DNA of 64,000 nt from positions 1 to 64,000 of the forward strand of contig NZ_JAGXJW010000047.1 in the NCBI RefSeq assembly GCF_019091135.1. The letters are read 5' to 3'. Below the pieces are notes generated by a model. It was not told the origin of the DNA. It saw only the letters and a list, made by a program, of their open reading frames with translations, and searched no databases. A program made the translations under genes and the position numbers. Below, one piece after another: positions 27,077 to 35,548 of the stretch; positions within the stretch are counted from its first letter, which is position 1; each line of letters opens with the position of its first letter. The stretch is from Cohnella sp. GbtcB17 (GTDB taxonomy: Bacteria > Bacillota > Bacilli > Paenibacillales > Paenibacillaceae).

Positions 27077-27105
27077 ATGATATCACTTTTGTAAGCATAT
27101 GTAAA
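27077..27105 (-). promoter_or_regulatory. sigmaA-type promoter of the SPFH/RHH operon
   Basis: TTTACA (27100-27105) and TATCAT (27077-27082) with a 17-bp spacer, inside an approximately 60-bp AT-rich island (about 27055-27115) unlike the GC-rich surroundings. Between this promoter and the ilvE terminator, 27106-27245 holds only two small inverted repeats (27136-27153, 27204-27218) and no gene. Confidence 0.65.
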
Positions 27106-27245
27106 TCAACAACATCAGATCACAGACGCAACAGATTTTAGTTCTCGCTAAAACTGGTGGAGGCGGCGTCAGTACCCAATTTGCGGTTATTGGCATGGAA
27201 TTGCACGGTTTTTCCGTGTTACTCGCTCCAATTCGCGCCCATCTG

Positions 27246-27287
27246 AAAAAACAAAGACGGCCGCCCGCATGGCGAGCGCCGTCTTTG
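27246..27287 (-). terminator. Rho-independent terminator after ilvE
   Basis: AAAGACGGC ... GCCGTCTTT stem on the minus strand followed by G and a T-run; ends the pheB-hom-thrB-pheA-ilvE series. Confidence 0.85.
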
Positions 27288-27295
27288 AATGCAGC

Positions 27296-28177
27296 TTATT
27301 CGTAAACCTTCACGCCTTCGACCGAGACGATCTTGCGGAATTCGTCCAGCAGTTGGCTGGTCAGCGGCCCTGCGCGGCCCTCGCCGATGATGCGTCCGTC
27401 CACCTCGCGCACGGCGATGACTTCGGCGGCGGTGCCGGTGAAAAACACTTCGTCGGCCGTATAGACGTCATGCAGCGTGAAAGGCTCCTCTTTGAGCGGG
27501 ATACCGAGCTTCGCGCACAGCTCCATGATCGCGCCTCGCGTAATGCCTTCGAGTGCGCCGATATAACAAGGCGGCGTGTAGACGACGCCCCTTTTTATGA
27601 TGAAGATGTTGTCGCTGGAGCCCTCCGCCACGTAACCTTGCGAGTTGAGCATAATCGCCTCGCCGACGCCCGCCAGATTCGCCTGAATTTTCACCAGAAT
27701 ATTGTTCAAGTAATTAAGCGACTTGATCTTCGGATTGAGCGCATCCGGCAGATTGCGGCGCGGGCTGACCGATACCGAGCGCAAGCCGTCCCGATACGCC
27801 TCTTCCGGATAGATCGCGAGCTGCTCGACGATGATGACGACATAAGCCTCGGGACAGCGAAGCGGATCGAGTCCGAGATTGCCGGGTCCGCGGGAGACGA
27901 CGAGCCTGATATAGCCGTCGCGCAGTCCGTTGCGCCGGATCGTCTCGCAAAGCGCGTCTTCCATCTGCGTCAAGCTGAGCGGAATGTTCAGCATGATCGA
28001 CTTGGCCGAATCGTAAAGGCGATCGAGGTGTTCCCGGCATCTGAAGATGTTCCCGTCGTAGATGCGAATGCCTTCGAAGATGCCGTCTCCGTACAAAAAT
28101 CCGTGATCGTAAACCGAGACTTTGGCGTCTTCCTTTTTCACATATTGCCCGTTCAAATAAATCCATTGCTCAGACAT
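27296..28177 (-). CDS. ilvE: Branched-chain amino acid aminotransferase
   Basis: A 293-residue class IV PLP aminotransferase. The PLP lysine lies in KIKSLNYLNNILVKIQA, and the C-terminal GITRGAIMELC and YTADEVFFTGTAAEV stretches are standard for IlvE. It catalyses the last step of Leu, Ile and Val synthesis; D-amino-acid transaminase is a less likely alternative. GGAGG lies 11 bases before the ATG. It is 23 bases downstream of pheA and last in the amino-acid operon. Confidence 0.94.
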   Translation of the reverse strand: MSEQWIYLNGQYVKKEDAKVSVYDHGFLYGDGIFEGIRIYDGNIFRCREHLDRLYDSAKSIMLNIPLSLTQMEDALCETIRRNGLRDGYIRLVVSRGPGNLGLDPLRCPEAYVVIIVEQLAIYPEEAYRDGLRSVSVSPRRNLPDALNPKIKSLNYLNNILVKIQANLAGVGEAIMLNSQGYVAEGSSDNIFIIKRGVVYTPPCYIGALEGITRGAIMELCAKLGIPLKEEPFTLHDVYTADEVFFTGTAAEVIAVREVDGRIIGEGRAGPLTSQLLDEFRKIVSVEGVKVYE

Positions 28178-28200
28178 GCCTCAAGACACCTCCGGAAATG

Positions 28201-29097
28201 TTAACCTTCGAATGGGAAACTGGGATAAGAGCCGAGAATTCGCACCTGGCAGCCGATCGCCTCGATCTCCGCGATAGCCGCGGGCAGAAGGACCGTGTCG
28301 AGCGACATATCGATATCGATCCAAAAATAATAGCTGCCAAGCTTTTTTTTCGTCGGACGCGATTCGATGCGCGACAGGTTGATCTTCCGCCACGAAAATG
28401 CCGCGAGCACTTGATGCAGCGCGCCCGGGTAGTCCTCGGGCAACGTGATCAGGACGCTCGTCTTGTGCTTCTGCGCGGCAGCCGATTCGTAGACGCGATG
28501 GCCGACGAGCAGAAACCGCGTATAGTTGTTGTCGTGGTCCGTCACGCTCTCCTGCAGCAGGTCCAGCCCGTAATCCGCCGCCGCCGTGCGCGTGCCGATC
28601 GCCGCCCAACCGCGTCCAGGGTTGTCATGGACGGTGCGGATCGCCTCGGCCGTGCTCGAGAGCGTCTCGAGCTCCGCGTGCGGGATGTGTGCGCGGATGA
28701 ATTCGTAGCACTGCGCCATCGCCACCGGATGGCTGAAAATCTTGACGATCTTGGCCGGATCCCAGGCGCCTGCCGCGGCCCGGTCTGCCTGATCATCCGC
28801 AGCGAGTTCACCAAGACGGCCGACCAGATTTTGCACGGCGGGGAATACCCACTCAGCGCGGATCGGCAGCTCTACTTCGTGCACGAGCCAATCCGTATGG
28901 AGGCTGACCGAGCCGTCGATCGTATTTTCGATCGGGATGACGCTCCAGTCCGTTGTGCCGCCGGCCGTCGACTTGAAGACGTCCGCGATCATTTTATGGT
29001 AGCGGAGCTCGACCTCGCGGTCGCGGAAAAAGTAGCGGGCCGCCTCGTCGGAAAACGTTCCCTTCGGGAGCACCGCCGCGCTTGGTACGCGATTCAA
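28201..29097 (-). CDS. pheA: Prephenate dehydratase
   Basis: A 298-residue enzyme converting prephenate to phenylpyruvate for phenylalanine synthesis. The catalytic PDT domain includes LPKGTFSDEAA, VIPIENTIDGSV and the TRF motif in NNYTRFLLVG. A C-terminal ACT domain with ESRPTKKKLGSYYFW binds phenylalanine as feedback inhibitor. The start is TTG with GGAGG seven bases before it; it overlaps the thrB stop by four bases, so the two are translationally coupled. Confidence 0.95.
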   Translation of the reverse strand: MNRVPSAAVLPKGTFSDEAARYFFRDREVELRYHKMIADVFKSTAGGTTDWSVIPIENTIDGSVSLHTDWLVHEVELPIRAEWVFPAVQNLVGRLGELAADDQADRAAAGAWDPAKIVKIFSHPVAMAQCYEFIRAHIPHAELETLSSTAEAIRTVHDNPGRGWAAIGTRTAAADYGLDLLQESVTDHDNNYTRFLLVGHRVYESAAAQKHKTSVLITLPEDYPGALHQVLAAFSWRKINLSRIESRPTKKKLGSYYFWIDIDMSLDTVLLPAAIAEIEAIGCQVRILGSYPSFPFEG

Positions 29098-30104
29098 AGC
29101 CGCACCTCCGTTCCCGCCCTGACCGGCAGCACGGCGTCCGGCGCCGCGCCCAGGTCCGCATCCCCCGCTTGCAGCAGCCGGACCGTCGGACCGTGCAAAT
29201 CCGGATTAAGCCAGCGAAGCTCCGCTTGAACGCCGGCCTCCGCGAGCGTCTCGCGCACGAAGGCTTCGAGTCGCCGGGCGTCCGTGCCCACTTCGGCGAG
29301 CGCGAGCAGCGTCGGACCCGCGCCTGACAGCACCGCGCCGAGCGCCCCGTGCTCCGGCGCCTCGCGCAGCACACGCTCCATGCCCGGGATGAGCGGCGCC
29401 CGGTAAGGCTGGTGCAGCTTGTCGCGCAACGCATGGCGAAGGACGTCAAGTCTGCCCGTCGCGAGGGCCGCCGTCAGCAGCGAGCTGTGCGTCACGTTGA
29501 ACACCGCATCTTCCCGCGCGACCTGGGCAGGCAGCACGCCGCGAGCGGACTTGGTCGCAAGTTCGAAGTCCGGGATCGCCGCGAGGAAGCGGAGCGCCTC
29601 GGGCGGGTCGAACCGGACCGCTTCGGCTCGCTGTCCGTCCCATGCCGCCGCGACGATGCCGCCGTAGATCGATGCGCCCACATTGTCCGGGTGCCGTTCG
29701 AGGGCGGTCGCCATCTGGAACAGCTCGTCCCTGGACAGCGGCTCTCCGATCAGCGCATTGGCCGCGAAGAGCGCGCCGACGATCGCCGACGCGCTGCTGC
29801 CGAGTCCGCGCGTCAGCGGAATGTCGCTGCGAATGCCGATCGCAAGCTCCGGCAGTTCGACGCCCGCTCTTGCGAAAACCGACTGCGCGACTTCGTAAAT
29901 CAAATTGCTCTTGTCCCGCGGAACGCCGTCGACTTGATCCCCATACAGCGTCACGACCGTCCGCTGCGCCGGCGCCAGATCGATCCACGCATACATCGAC
30001 AGCGCCATGCCCAAGCTGTCGAAGCCCGGGCCGAGATTCGCGGTGCTGGCGGGTATGCGAACGACGACGCGGTCGGCCGCAAGACGTGTTGCCTTATCCG
30101 TCAT
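29094..30104 (-). CDS. thrB: Homoserine kinase
   Basis: A 336-residue GHMP kinase that phosphorylates homoserine on the way to threonine. The ATP-binding motif PLTRGLGSSASAIVGAL, the N-terminal PASTANLGPGFDSLG and the C-terminal LSGAGPTLLAL are all intact. GAGGGG lies 11 bases before ATG. It follows hom by 45 bases. thrC, which separates hom and thrB in B. subtilis, is absent from this locus. Confidence 0.96.
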   Translation of the reverse strand: MTDKATRLAADRVVVRIPASTANLGPGFDSLGMALSMYAWIDLAPAQRTVVTLYGDQVDGVPRDKSNLIYEVAQSVFARAGVELPELAIGIRSDIPLTRGLGSSASAIVGALFAANALIGEPLSRDELFQMATALERHPDNVGASIYGGIVAAAWDGQRAEAVRFDPPEALRFLAAIPDFELATKSARGVLPAQVAREDAVFNVTHSSLLTAALATGRLDVLRHALRDKLHQPYRAPLIPGMERVLREAPEHGALGAVLSGAGPTLLALAEVGTDARRLEAFVRETLAEAGVQAELRWLNPDLHGPTVRLLQAGDADLGAAPDAVLPVRAGTEVRL

Positions 30105-30149
30105 TGTGATTGTTACCCCTCTTTCGGATTCGCTGCCGCAGCCGCTTGA

Positions 30150-31436
30150 TCAGCCTTCGACACGGTAGACGCTCTTGATCGTCTTGACCGCCGGCAGCTC
30201 TTCGAACGCCTTCTGGACGGCGTTCATCGAAGCCTTGTCAGCCGCGTGCGTGGAGATGATCAGCTGCGCGCCCTGCTGATCCGGCGTGGCGGGCTGCATG
30301 ACGGATTCGATGCTGACGTCGTACTTCGAGAACACCTGAGCGATCTGCATCAATACGCCCGCCCGGTCTTCGACATGCAGCAGCATGAAATATTTCGAAG
30401 CGATCTGCTCGTCGGTCTTCAGCTTCTTTTCTTTGTAGGAAAGGGACGATTGGCGTCCGTTGACGCCCAGCTTCATGTTCTTGACGACGGCCACGAGGTC
30501 GGCCACGATGGACGTCGCCGTCGGCATCTCGCCGGCGCCCGGTCCGTAGAACATCGTCTCGCCGACCGCTTCGCCGTGCACGTAGACGGCGTTGAACACG
30601 CCGTTCACGGAGGCGATCGGGTGGCTGCGGCGCACGAGCGTCGGCTGCACGCTCACGCTGATGAAGTCGTCCTGCCGTTCGGCGATGCCCAGCAGCTTGA
30701 TCTCGCAGCCCAACTGATGCGCGTAGCGAATATCTTCCTGCGTGACGGCGCTGATGCCCCGCACGTCCACGTCCTCCAGCGCCACGTTCGCGCGGAAGCC
30801 CAGCGTGGACAAGATCGTCATCTTGCGCGCGGCGTCGAGGCCCTCGACGTCGGACGTCGGATCCGCCTCCGCGTAGCCGAGCGCCTGCGCTTCCTTCAGC
30901 ACGTCCTGATAGTCGGCGCCCTCCTGGCTCATTTTCGTCAAAATATAGTTGGTCGTCCCGTTGACGATGCCCATAATCTTCGTGATCCGGTCCGACGAGA
31001 AGCCTTCGATCAGCGTACGGATGATCGGGATGCCGCCGGCCACGCTCGCCTCATAGAAGACGTCGCAGCCTTTCTCCTTCGCCTTCGCCAGAATCTCCTG
31101 GCCGTGCAGCGCCATCAGGTCCTTGTTCGCGGTGACGATATGCTTGCCCCGCTCGAGCGCCTCGAGCAGCAGCTCCTTCGTCGCGCCTACGCCGCCCATG
31201 ACTTCGACGATGATATCGATCTGCTCGTCGCGCACGAGCTCCCAAGGATCCTCGGTAAGCTTCGACGCGTCGACGTTCACGCTGCGCGCCTTCGACGCGT
31301 CCTTGACTAAAATCTTCGCGATCTCGATCGGCGAGGCGACCTGACTTTGCAGATCCGCCTGGTGACCCTCCACGATCCGGACGACGCCGGTGCCTACGGT
31401 GCCCAATCCCATTAATCCAACTTTTACCGGCTTCAT
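30150..31436 (-). CDS. hom: Homoserine dehydrogenase
   Basis: A 428-residue NAD(P)H-dependent enzyme reducing aspartate semialdehyde to homoserine. N-terminal Rossmann motif GLMGLGTVGTGV, the catalytic-domain signature GIVNGTTNYILTKM and a C-terminal ACT domain (about 350-428, MLLHVEDRAGVLMQI). GGAGG precedes the ATG by about ten bases. It lies 62 bases downstream of pheB and opens the threonine part of the operon; threonine feedback through the ACT domain is expected from the family. Confidence 0.96.
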   Translation of the reverse strand: MKPVKVGLMGLGTVGTGVVRIVEGHQADLQSQVASPIEIAKILVKDASKARSVNVDASKLTEDPWELVRDEQIDIIVEVMGGVGATKELLLEALERGKHIVTANKDLMALHGQEILAKAKEKGCDVFYEASVAGGIPIIRTLIEGFSSDRITKIMGIVNGTTNYILTKMSQEGADYQDVLKEAQALGYAEADPTSDVEGLDAARKMTILSTLGFRANVALEDVDVRGISAVTQEDIRYAHQLGCEIKLLGIAERQDDFISVSVQPTLVRRSHPIASVNGVFNAVYVHGEAVGETMFYGPGAGEMPTATSIVADLVAVVKNMKLGVNGRQSSLSYKEKKLKTDEQIASKYFMLLHVEDRAGVLMQIAQVFSKYDVSIESVMQPATPDQQGAQLIISTHAADKASMNAVQKAFEELPAVKTIKSVYRVEG

Positions 31437-31498
31437 AGCTCTTCTCCTCCGCTTTATGCTCTTCGCGCCCTTACCCGCGCATGGTCCGTCCGCTTCCG

Positions 31499-31936
31499 TC
31501 AGCTGCGTCCGACGATCGACGCGCGCCGAACGCCGTCCAGCGCCTTCAGCCGCTCGACCAGCTCGCCGATGCCGCCCGTCATTTGCGCCGCGTCGATCGT
31601 GACGACGACGTTCGCCAAGCCCTGCAGCGGGATCGACTGCGTAATCGTCAGCACATTGCCCCCGCTGTCCGCGAGCAGCGCCAACATCCTGGACAGAATG
31701 CCGGAGCGGTGCTCCAGATCGATCGACAGCGTCGCGATCGACTCCCTCGCCGCCTGATCGAGCGCATAGACGCCGTCCTTGTACTTGTAGAAGGCGCTGC
31801 GGCTGATGCCCGCCCGCTCGGCGGCTTCGTTAACTGTAGCCGCTTCGCCGCGCCGCAGCATCGCCTTCGCCTGCTCGGCCTTGCGCATGCCTTCGGGCAG
31901 CAGATCCTCGCGTACCGCGTAATATTGCTCCGCCAT
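31499..31936 (-). CDS. pheB: ACT domain protein PheB (UPF0735)
   Basis: A 145-residue protein: an N-terminal helical part with helix-turn-helix-like NEAAERAGISRSAFYKYKDGV, and a C-terminal ACT domain (about 70-145) with LEHRSGILSRMLALLADSGGN. It pairs with pheA in Bacillus (obg-pheB-pheA) and is thought to be a regulatory amino-acid-binding protein. The combination of a DNA-binding-like N-terminus and ACT domain suggests an amino-acid-responsive regulator, which is inference. TAGGAGG stands seven bases before the ATG. First gene of the operon. Confidence 0.9.
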   Translation of the reverse strand: MAEQYYAVREDLLPEGMRKAEQAKAMLRRGEAATVNEAAERAGISRSAFYKYKDGVYALDQAARESIATLSIDLEHRSGILSRMLALLADSGGNVLTITQSIPLQGLANVVVTIDAAQMTGGIGELVERLKALDGVRRASIVGRS

Positions 31937-31978
31937 CCTCGTCCTCCTAGGAAAGACGCATGTTTGCGTATAGTGGAC

Positions 31979-32007
31979 ATTATATCCGATGGTTCACGTG
32001 GCGGCAA
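31979..32007 (-). promoter_or_regulatory. sigmaA-type promoter of pheB-hom-thrB-pheA-ilvE
   Basis: TTGCCG (32002-32007) and a perfect TATAAT (31979-31984) with a 17-bp spacer, 42 bases before the pheB ATG. Confidence 0.7.
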
Positions 32008-32022
32008 TAGTCGAATGGCATT

Positions 32023-32074
32023 AAAAAGAGCCTTATCTACGCGCCGCGCGCATGCCGGCCGGCGATAAGGCTCT
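32023..32074 (-). terminator. Rho-independent terminator after obg
   Basis: AGAGCCTTATC ... GATAAGGCTCT, 11 bp perfect with a GC-rich loop, followed by five T on the minus strand. Confidence 0.85.
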
Positions 32075-32106
32075 GTGTCTGGCGCCTCTCGAAGGCCGCC
32101 AAGCGC

Positions 32107-33450
32107 TTATTCGTCTTCGTACAAGTACTCTTGCTCGCCGCCTTCGAAAAACTCGAACTCGAAGTCGCCGATTCGGATGATGCTCCCGTTCTTGGCTCCG
32201 CGCTTGCGCAAATCCGCGTCGAGACCGATCTTGCGCATGATGCGCGCGAAGCGCATGACCGCCTCGTACGAACCGAACTGCGTCCGCCGCAGCAGGCGCT
32301 CGATCGATTCGCCTTCGACGACGAACGTCTCGTTGTCCCTGGAGATCGTATAGTCGTGCACTTCCTCGCGATGCTCCAGTCGGTAGACGACGCCTTCGGC
32401 TTCTTCGGCCTCTCTCGCCTCCTGCGCGGCAAGCTCCGCCGGATCCGGCGCGGACGCCAGCACTTCGGCCGTCTTGTACAGCAGCTCCGGTACCCCGGCT
32501 CGCGTGAGCGATGAGATCGGATACACTTCGATATCGGATCGGACTTCCGCGAGCTTGGCCTTGAACGCCGCCAAGTTGTCTTCGGATTCGGGCATGTCCA
32601 TCTTGTTCGCGGCGACGATCTGCGGACGCTCGGTCAGCTTCAAGTTGTAAAGCTTGAGCTCCTCGTTGATCTTGACCCAGTCGTCGAACGGATCGCGCCC
32701 TTCGAGGCCGGACATGTCCACGACGTGCACGATGACACGCGTCCGCTCCACATGGCGCAAAAATTCATGACCGAGCCCGACGCCGGCGTGCGCGCCCTCG
32801 ATCAGACCGGGCAGATCCGCCATGACGAAGCTGCGGTCGTCGCCGAGCTCGACAACGCCGAGATTAGGCGTCAGCGTCGTGAAGTGGTAGGCGCCAATCT
32901 TCGGCCGCGCGCCCGAGACGACCGACAGCAGCGTAGACTTGCCGACGCTCGGGAATCCGACGAGACCGACGTCCGCCATCACCTTCAGCTCCAGCGTCAC
33001 CCAGCGCTCCTGGCCCTCTTCGCCGTTCTCGGCAATCGCCGGCGCGGTGTTGACGGAGCTCTTGAAGCGCGTGTTGCCGCGGCCGCCGCGGCCGCCCTTC
33101 GCGATGACGACGGCCTGACCGTGCTGCGTCAGGTCGGCGACCATCTCGCCGGTGTCGTCGTCGTAGACGACCGTGCCCGGCGGCACGCGGACGATCATGT
33201 CATCGGCGTTGGCGCCGTGCTGGGACTTGTTGCGTCCTTTTTCTCCCCGCGTGGCTTTGAAGTGCTTTTGATACCTGAAGTCCATGAGGGTACGGAGCCC
33301 CTCGTCGACCTGGAACACGACGTCGCCGCCGTCCCCGCCGTCGCCGCCCGCGGGCCCGCCTTCCGGCACGTACAGCTCTCTGCGGAATGCGACGAGCCCG
33401 TCGCCGCCGTCCCCGCCTTTGACGTATATTTTCGCCTTGTCTACAAACAT
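32107..33450 (-). CDS. obg: GTPase Obg (CgtA)
   Basis: A 447-residue essential GTPase linked to ribosome assembly, stringent response and sporulation. The glycine-rich Obg fold is N-terminal ([30 protein letters not shown]), the G domain has [19 protein letters not shown] and NKMD, and the C-terminal OCT domain follows (about 370-430). The frame is open further upstream, but ATG 33450 (MFVDKAKIY) is the conserved start. It is last in rplU-prp-rpmA-spo0B-obg and ends at a strong terminator. Confidence 0.97.
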   Translation of the reverse strand: MFVDKAKIYVKGGDGGDGLVAFRRELYVPEGGPAGGDGGDGGDVVFQVDEGLRTLMDFRYQKHFKATRGEKGRNKSQHGANADDMIVRVPPGTVVYDDDTGEMVADLTQHGQAVVIAKGGRGGRGNTRFKSSVNTAPAIAENGEEGQERWVTLELKVMADVGLVGFPSVGKSTLLSVVSGARPKIGAYHFTTLTPNLGVVELGDDRSFVMADLPGLIEGAHAGVGLGHEFLRHVERTRVIVHVVDMSGLEGRDPFDDWVKINEELKLYNLKLTERPQIVAANKMDMPESEDNLAAFKAKLAEVRSDIEVYPISSLTRAGVPELLYKTAEVLASAPDPAELAAQEAREAEEAEGVVYRLEHREEVHDYTISRDNETFVVEGESIERLLRRTQFGSYEAVMRFARIMRKIGLDADLRKRGAKNGSIIRIGDFEFEFFEGGEQEYLYEDE

Positions 33451-33502
33451 GTTGTGATCACTCTCGTTTCCGCTTCGATAAGCAGGCAATCTGAAAATGC
33501 AA

Positions 33503-34279
33503 TCATTCGAAAGGCACGACGACCGTCAGCTTGCGGGCGGCGTCTTCCCCGGCTTCGTCGTCCGCTTCGGACAACCGCGCCCCCTCCGGCAGCGTCCGTG
33601 CGACGTCCTCGCGCAGACTGCTCCAGGCGGACCAGGCGCCCTCGTACGACGTCTCGATTCGCAGCTCGCCGCCCGCTTCCAAGAAGACGATTCGAAGCTG
33701 GTTCTCCTCCGCCGCGGCGGACGAGGCGCGAACCCGGTAAGCATTGATCAAGCCGATCGCGGCCCGGGAGACGCGCTCAGGCCCCGCCGACAGGACACAG
33801 GACGCCTGCAAATGCTCGTCCACCCGCGCGTCGAGCGTCAGCGTATCACAGAACGTCCGAAAGGAGAGCAGATAAGCGGACAGCTCCGGGCTGCCGAGCC
33901 GCGATATGCGGCTGTCGCGCTCCATCTCTTCCTTTATTCTGTCCACGACCGCGATCGCCTTATCGATTTTTTGCATGCGCAGGTAGCCGTATAAGATCTG
34001 CAGCTCGTTCATCCAGTCGTGACGATGATGGCTCAGCGTGCCGACAAGGTCTTGGCGAGACTTGACGATATCGCGCGAAGCGCGCTCTATGATTCTGTCC
34101 GTCTCTCGCTTGCAGGCGCGCCGCTCGATCATTCCCGCGACCAGGGCTGCGGCGACGGCCCACACGAGAAACAGCACGATCGGCCACAACTGATCCCGCC
34201 ACGCCACGACCGCGCCAGCCGGGATCAGTAGCGTCGCAGAAGCAAGCATTAGGCCGTAGGCTTTTTGTCTAGGCATCAT
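33503..34279 (-). CDS. spo0B: Spo0B-type sporulation phosphotransferase with N-terminal membrane segment
   Basis: A 258-residue protein. The segment [21 protein letters not shown] (about 100-120) matches the Spo0B phospho-histidine helix, and a weak C-terminal ATPase-like domain follows. Spo0B relays phosphate from Spo0F to Spo0A at sporulation onset. Gene order rpmA-spo0B-obg is that of B. subtilis. Unlike the 192-residue B. subtilis protein it has about 60 extra N-terminal residues with two hydrophobic stretches ([20 protein letters not shown] and [18 protein letters not shown]), so it is probably membrane-bound. The catalytic-type ATP boxes are not recognisable. Two adjacent ATG codons are possible starts. 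Confidence 0.82.
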   Translation of the reverse strand: MMPRQKAYGLMLASATLLIPAGAVVAWRDQLWPIVLFLVWAVAAALVAGMIERRACKRETDRIIERASRDIVKSRQDLVGTLSHHRHDWMNELQILYGYLRMQKIDKAIAVVDRIKEEMERDSRISRLGSPELSAYLLSFRTFCDTLTLDARVDEHLQASCVLSAGPERVSRAAIGLINAYRVRASSAAAEENQLRIVFLEAGGELRIETSYEGAWSAWSSLREDVARTLPEGARLSEADDEAGEDAARKLTVVVPFE

Positions 34280-34355
34280 TACTTTTCCCCGCTTTGGAAA
34301 CAGCCGACGCAGGCTGCCTTGTAAATCGCTGAAGCCCTATTCGTGTCCGCCGACG

Positions 34356-34390
34356 CAAAAACCCCGGCCACTACGCGCGGCCGGGGTTCT
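34356..34390 (-). terminator. Rho-independent terminator after rpmA
   Basis: ACCCCGGCC ... GGCCGGGGT stem on the minus strand followed by T-run; implies that spo0B-obg read-through is partial or uses its own promoter. Confidence 0.85.
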
Positions 34391-34399
34391 GGATGTCGA

Positions 34400-34708
34400 T
34401 TATTCAAGGGCGGCGGCGACTGGCGCCACCGGAGCCGGATAGACGCTAACTTTCTTGCGATCGCGTCCCCAGCGCTCGAACTTCACGACGCCTTCGACAA
34501 GTGCGAACAGCGTATCGTCCTTGCCGATGCCGACGTTGTTGCCCGGGTGGATCTTCGTGCCGCGTTGGCGAACGAGGATCGTGCCGCCGGTGACGGCTTG
34601 GCCGTCGGCGCGCTTCGCGCCCAGACGCTTCGACTGGCTATCGCGTCCGTTCTTCGTCGAACCTACGCCCTTCTTCGAAGCGAAGAGCTGAAGATTGAGC
34701 TTCAACAT
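34400..34708 (-). CDS. rpmA: 50S ribosomal protein L27, with Prp-cleaved N-terminus
   Basis: A 102-residue L27. The first residues [14 protein letters not shown] carry the Firmicute-type extension that Prp cleaves after LQLFA so that the new N-terminus can reach the peptidyl-transferase centre. The [19 protein letters not shown] core is standard. The last residues ([12 protein letters not shown]) form an Ala/Pro tail longer than usual. AGAAGGAGG precedes the ATG. The processing protease is the gene directly upstream. Confidence 0.97.
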   Translation of the reverse strand: MLKLNLQLFASKKGVGSTKNGRDSQSKRLGAKRADGQAVTGGTILVRQRGTKIHPGNNVGIGKDDTLFALVEGVVKFERWGRDRKKVSVYPAPVAPVAAALE

Positions 34709-34712
34709 GGTG

Positions 34713-35051
34713 TCAACCTCCTTCTGTGCTTAATGAATGCTTGAGCCGAACGTGCTTCGCATATTCCTCCGCAATGTCCTCCAGCGCGACGACCATCCCC
34801 TCCAGCAACAGCTGGACGCGATCGGATTCGACGCCCTCCGGCGGCATGTCCGCGGAGAGAAAGCCCGACTTCACCTTCGCCTTCGGCACGATGCCGGTCA
34901 GGCGCTCGATGGCGTTGACCGCGCCGACCGTGACGGCCGACACGCCCGCGCATACGATATCCTTACCCGGATCGTCGTATCCCGCATGCCCGGATACTTC
35001 GAAGGACTTGATCCGCTGCCGCTCGTCGCGGCGAATGTCGATCTTGATCAT
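34713..35051 (-). CDS. prp: Ribosomal-processing cysteine protease Prp
   Basis: A 112-residue protease. The catalytic pair is visible as His in SGHAGYD and Cys in IVCAGVSAV. It removes the N-terminal extension of L27. It lies between rplU and rpmA, four bases before the rpmA start, in the conserved rplU-prp-rpmA arrangement. Former name YsxB/DUF464. Confidence 0.95.
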   Translation of the reverse strand: MIKIDIRRDERQRIKSFEVSGHAGYDDPGKDIVCAGVSAVTVGAVNAIERLTGIVPKAKVKSGFLSADMPPEGVESDRVQLLLEGMVVALEDIAEEYAKHVRLKHSLSTEGG

Positions 35052-35061
35052 CCTGCGCCTC

Positions 35062-35373
35062 TTAAGCCTGGATGCTCTCGATCGTCACCTTGGTGTACGG
35101 TTGGCGATGGCCTTGCTTCTTGCGCTCGTTCTTCTTCGGTTTATAGTGGAAGACGATGATCTTCTCGCCCTTGACGTGCTTCTCTACCTTGCCCGTCACG
35201 CTAGCGCCGGACAGAAGCGGAGCTCCGGTCACGAAGCCCTTGTCGCTGGATACGGCCAGAACCTTGTCAAACGTCACGCTGTCGCCTTCGCCTGCGGAGA
35301 GCTTCTCCACGAAGATGACGTCGCCGGCTTGAACCTTGTATTGCTTGCCGCCAGTCTCGATAATCGCGTACAT
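35062..35373 (-). CDS. rplU: 50S ribosomal protein L21
   Basis: A 103-residue L21: [17 protein letters not shown] at the N-terminus, the [32 protein letters not shown]-binding C-terminus (read here in parts). The upstream open frame is leader sequence, not protein; ATG 35373 has GGGAGG eight bases before it. First gene of rplU-prp-rpmA, behind a strong promoter and a 120-base leader. Confidence 0.97.
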   Translation of the reverse strand: MYAIIETGGKQYKVQAGDVIFVEKLSAGEGDSVTFDKVLAVSSDKGFVTGAPLLSGASVTGKVEKHVKGEKIIVFHYKPKKNERKKQGHRQPYTKVTIESIQA

Positions 35374-35494
35374 GTGTGCACCTCCCTCATGTCTAAGACT
35401 CGCCTCATGGGGTGCCGGCCGCCTGAACGTCCGGTCTTCGTACCCTTTGGAGTGCGGTTGTAGCTTGCAATTGACAGGAGCCCATTGCACGCAC
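35374..35494 (-). ncRNA. Probable L21 leader (ribosomal-protein autoregulatory leader)
   Basis: About 120 untranslated bases separate the rplU promoter from its ATG. The stretch can form a GAAGAC/GTCTT-type pairing enclosing a CCGG-rich arm just before the ribosome-binding site. Firmicute rplU genes are often preceded by the L21 leader family. Assigned by position and length; I could not align it to the family model. Confidence 0.5.
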
Positions 35495-35500
35495 TAGAGT

Positions 35501-35529
35501 ATTCTATCACACGCAGTCGCCCGTGGCAA
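35501..35529 (-). promoter_or_regulatory. sigmaA-type promoter of rplU-prp-rpmA
   Basis: TTGCCA (35524-35529) and TAGAAT (35501-35506), 17-bp spacer, each one mismatch from consensus. Confidence 0.75.
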
Positions 35530-35548
35530 CCCGTTTGCAAGCGCGCTT

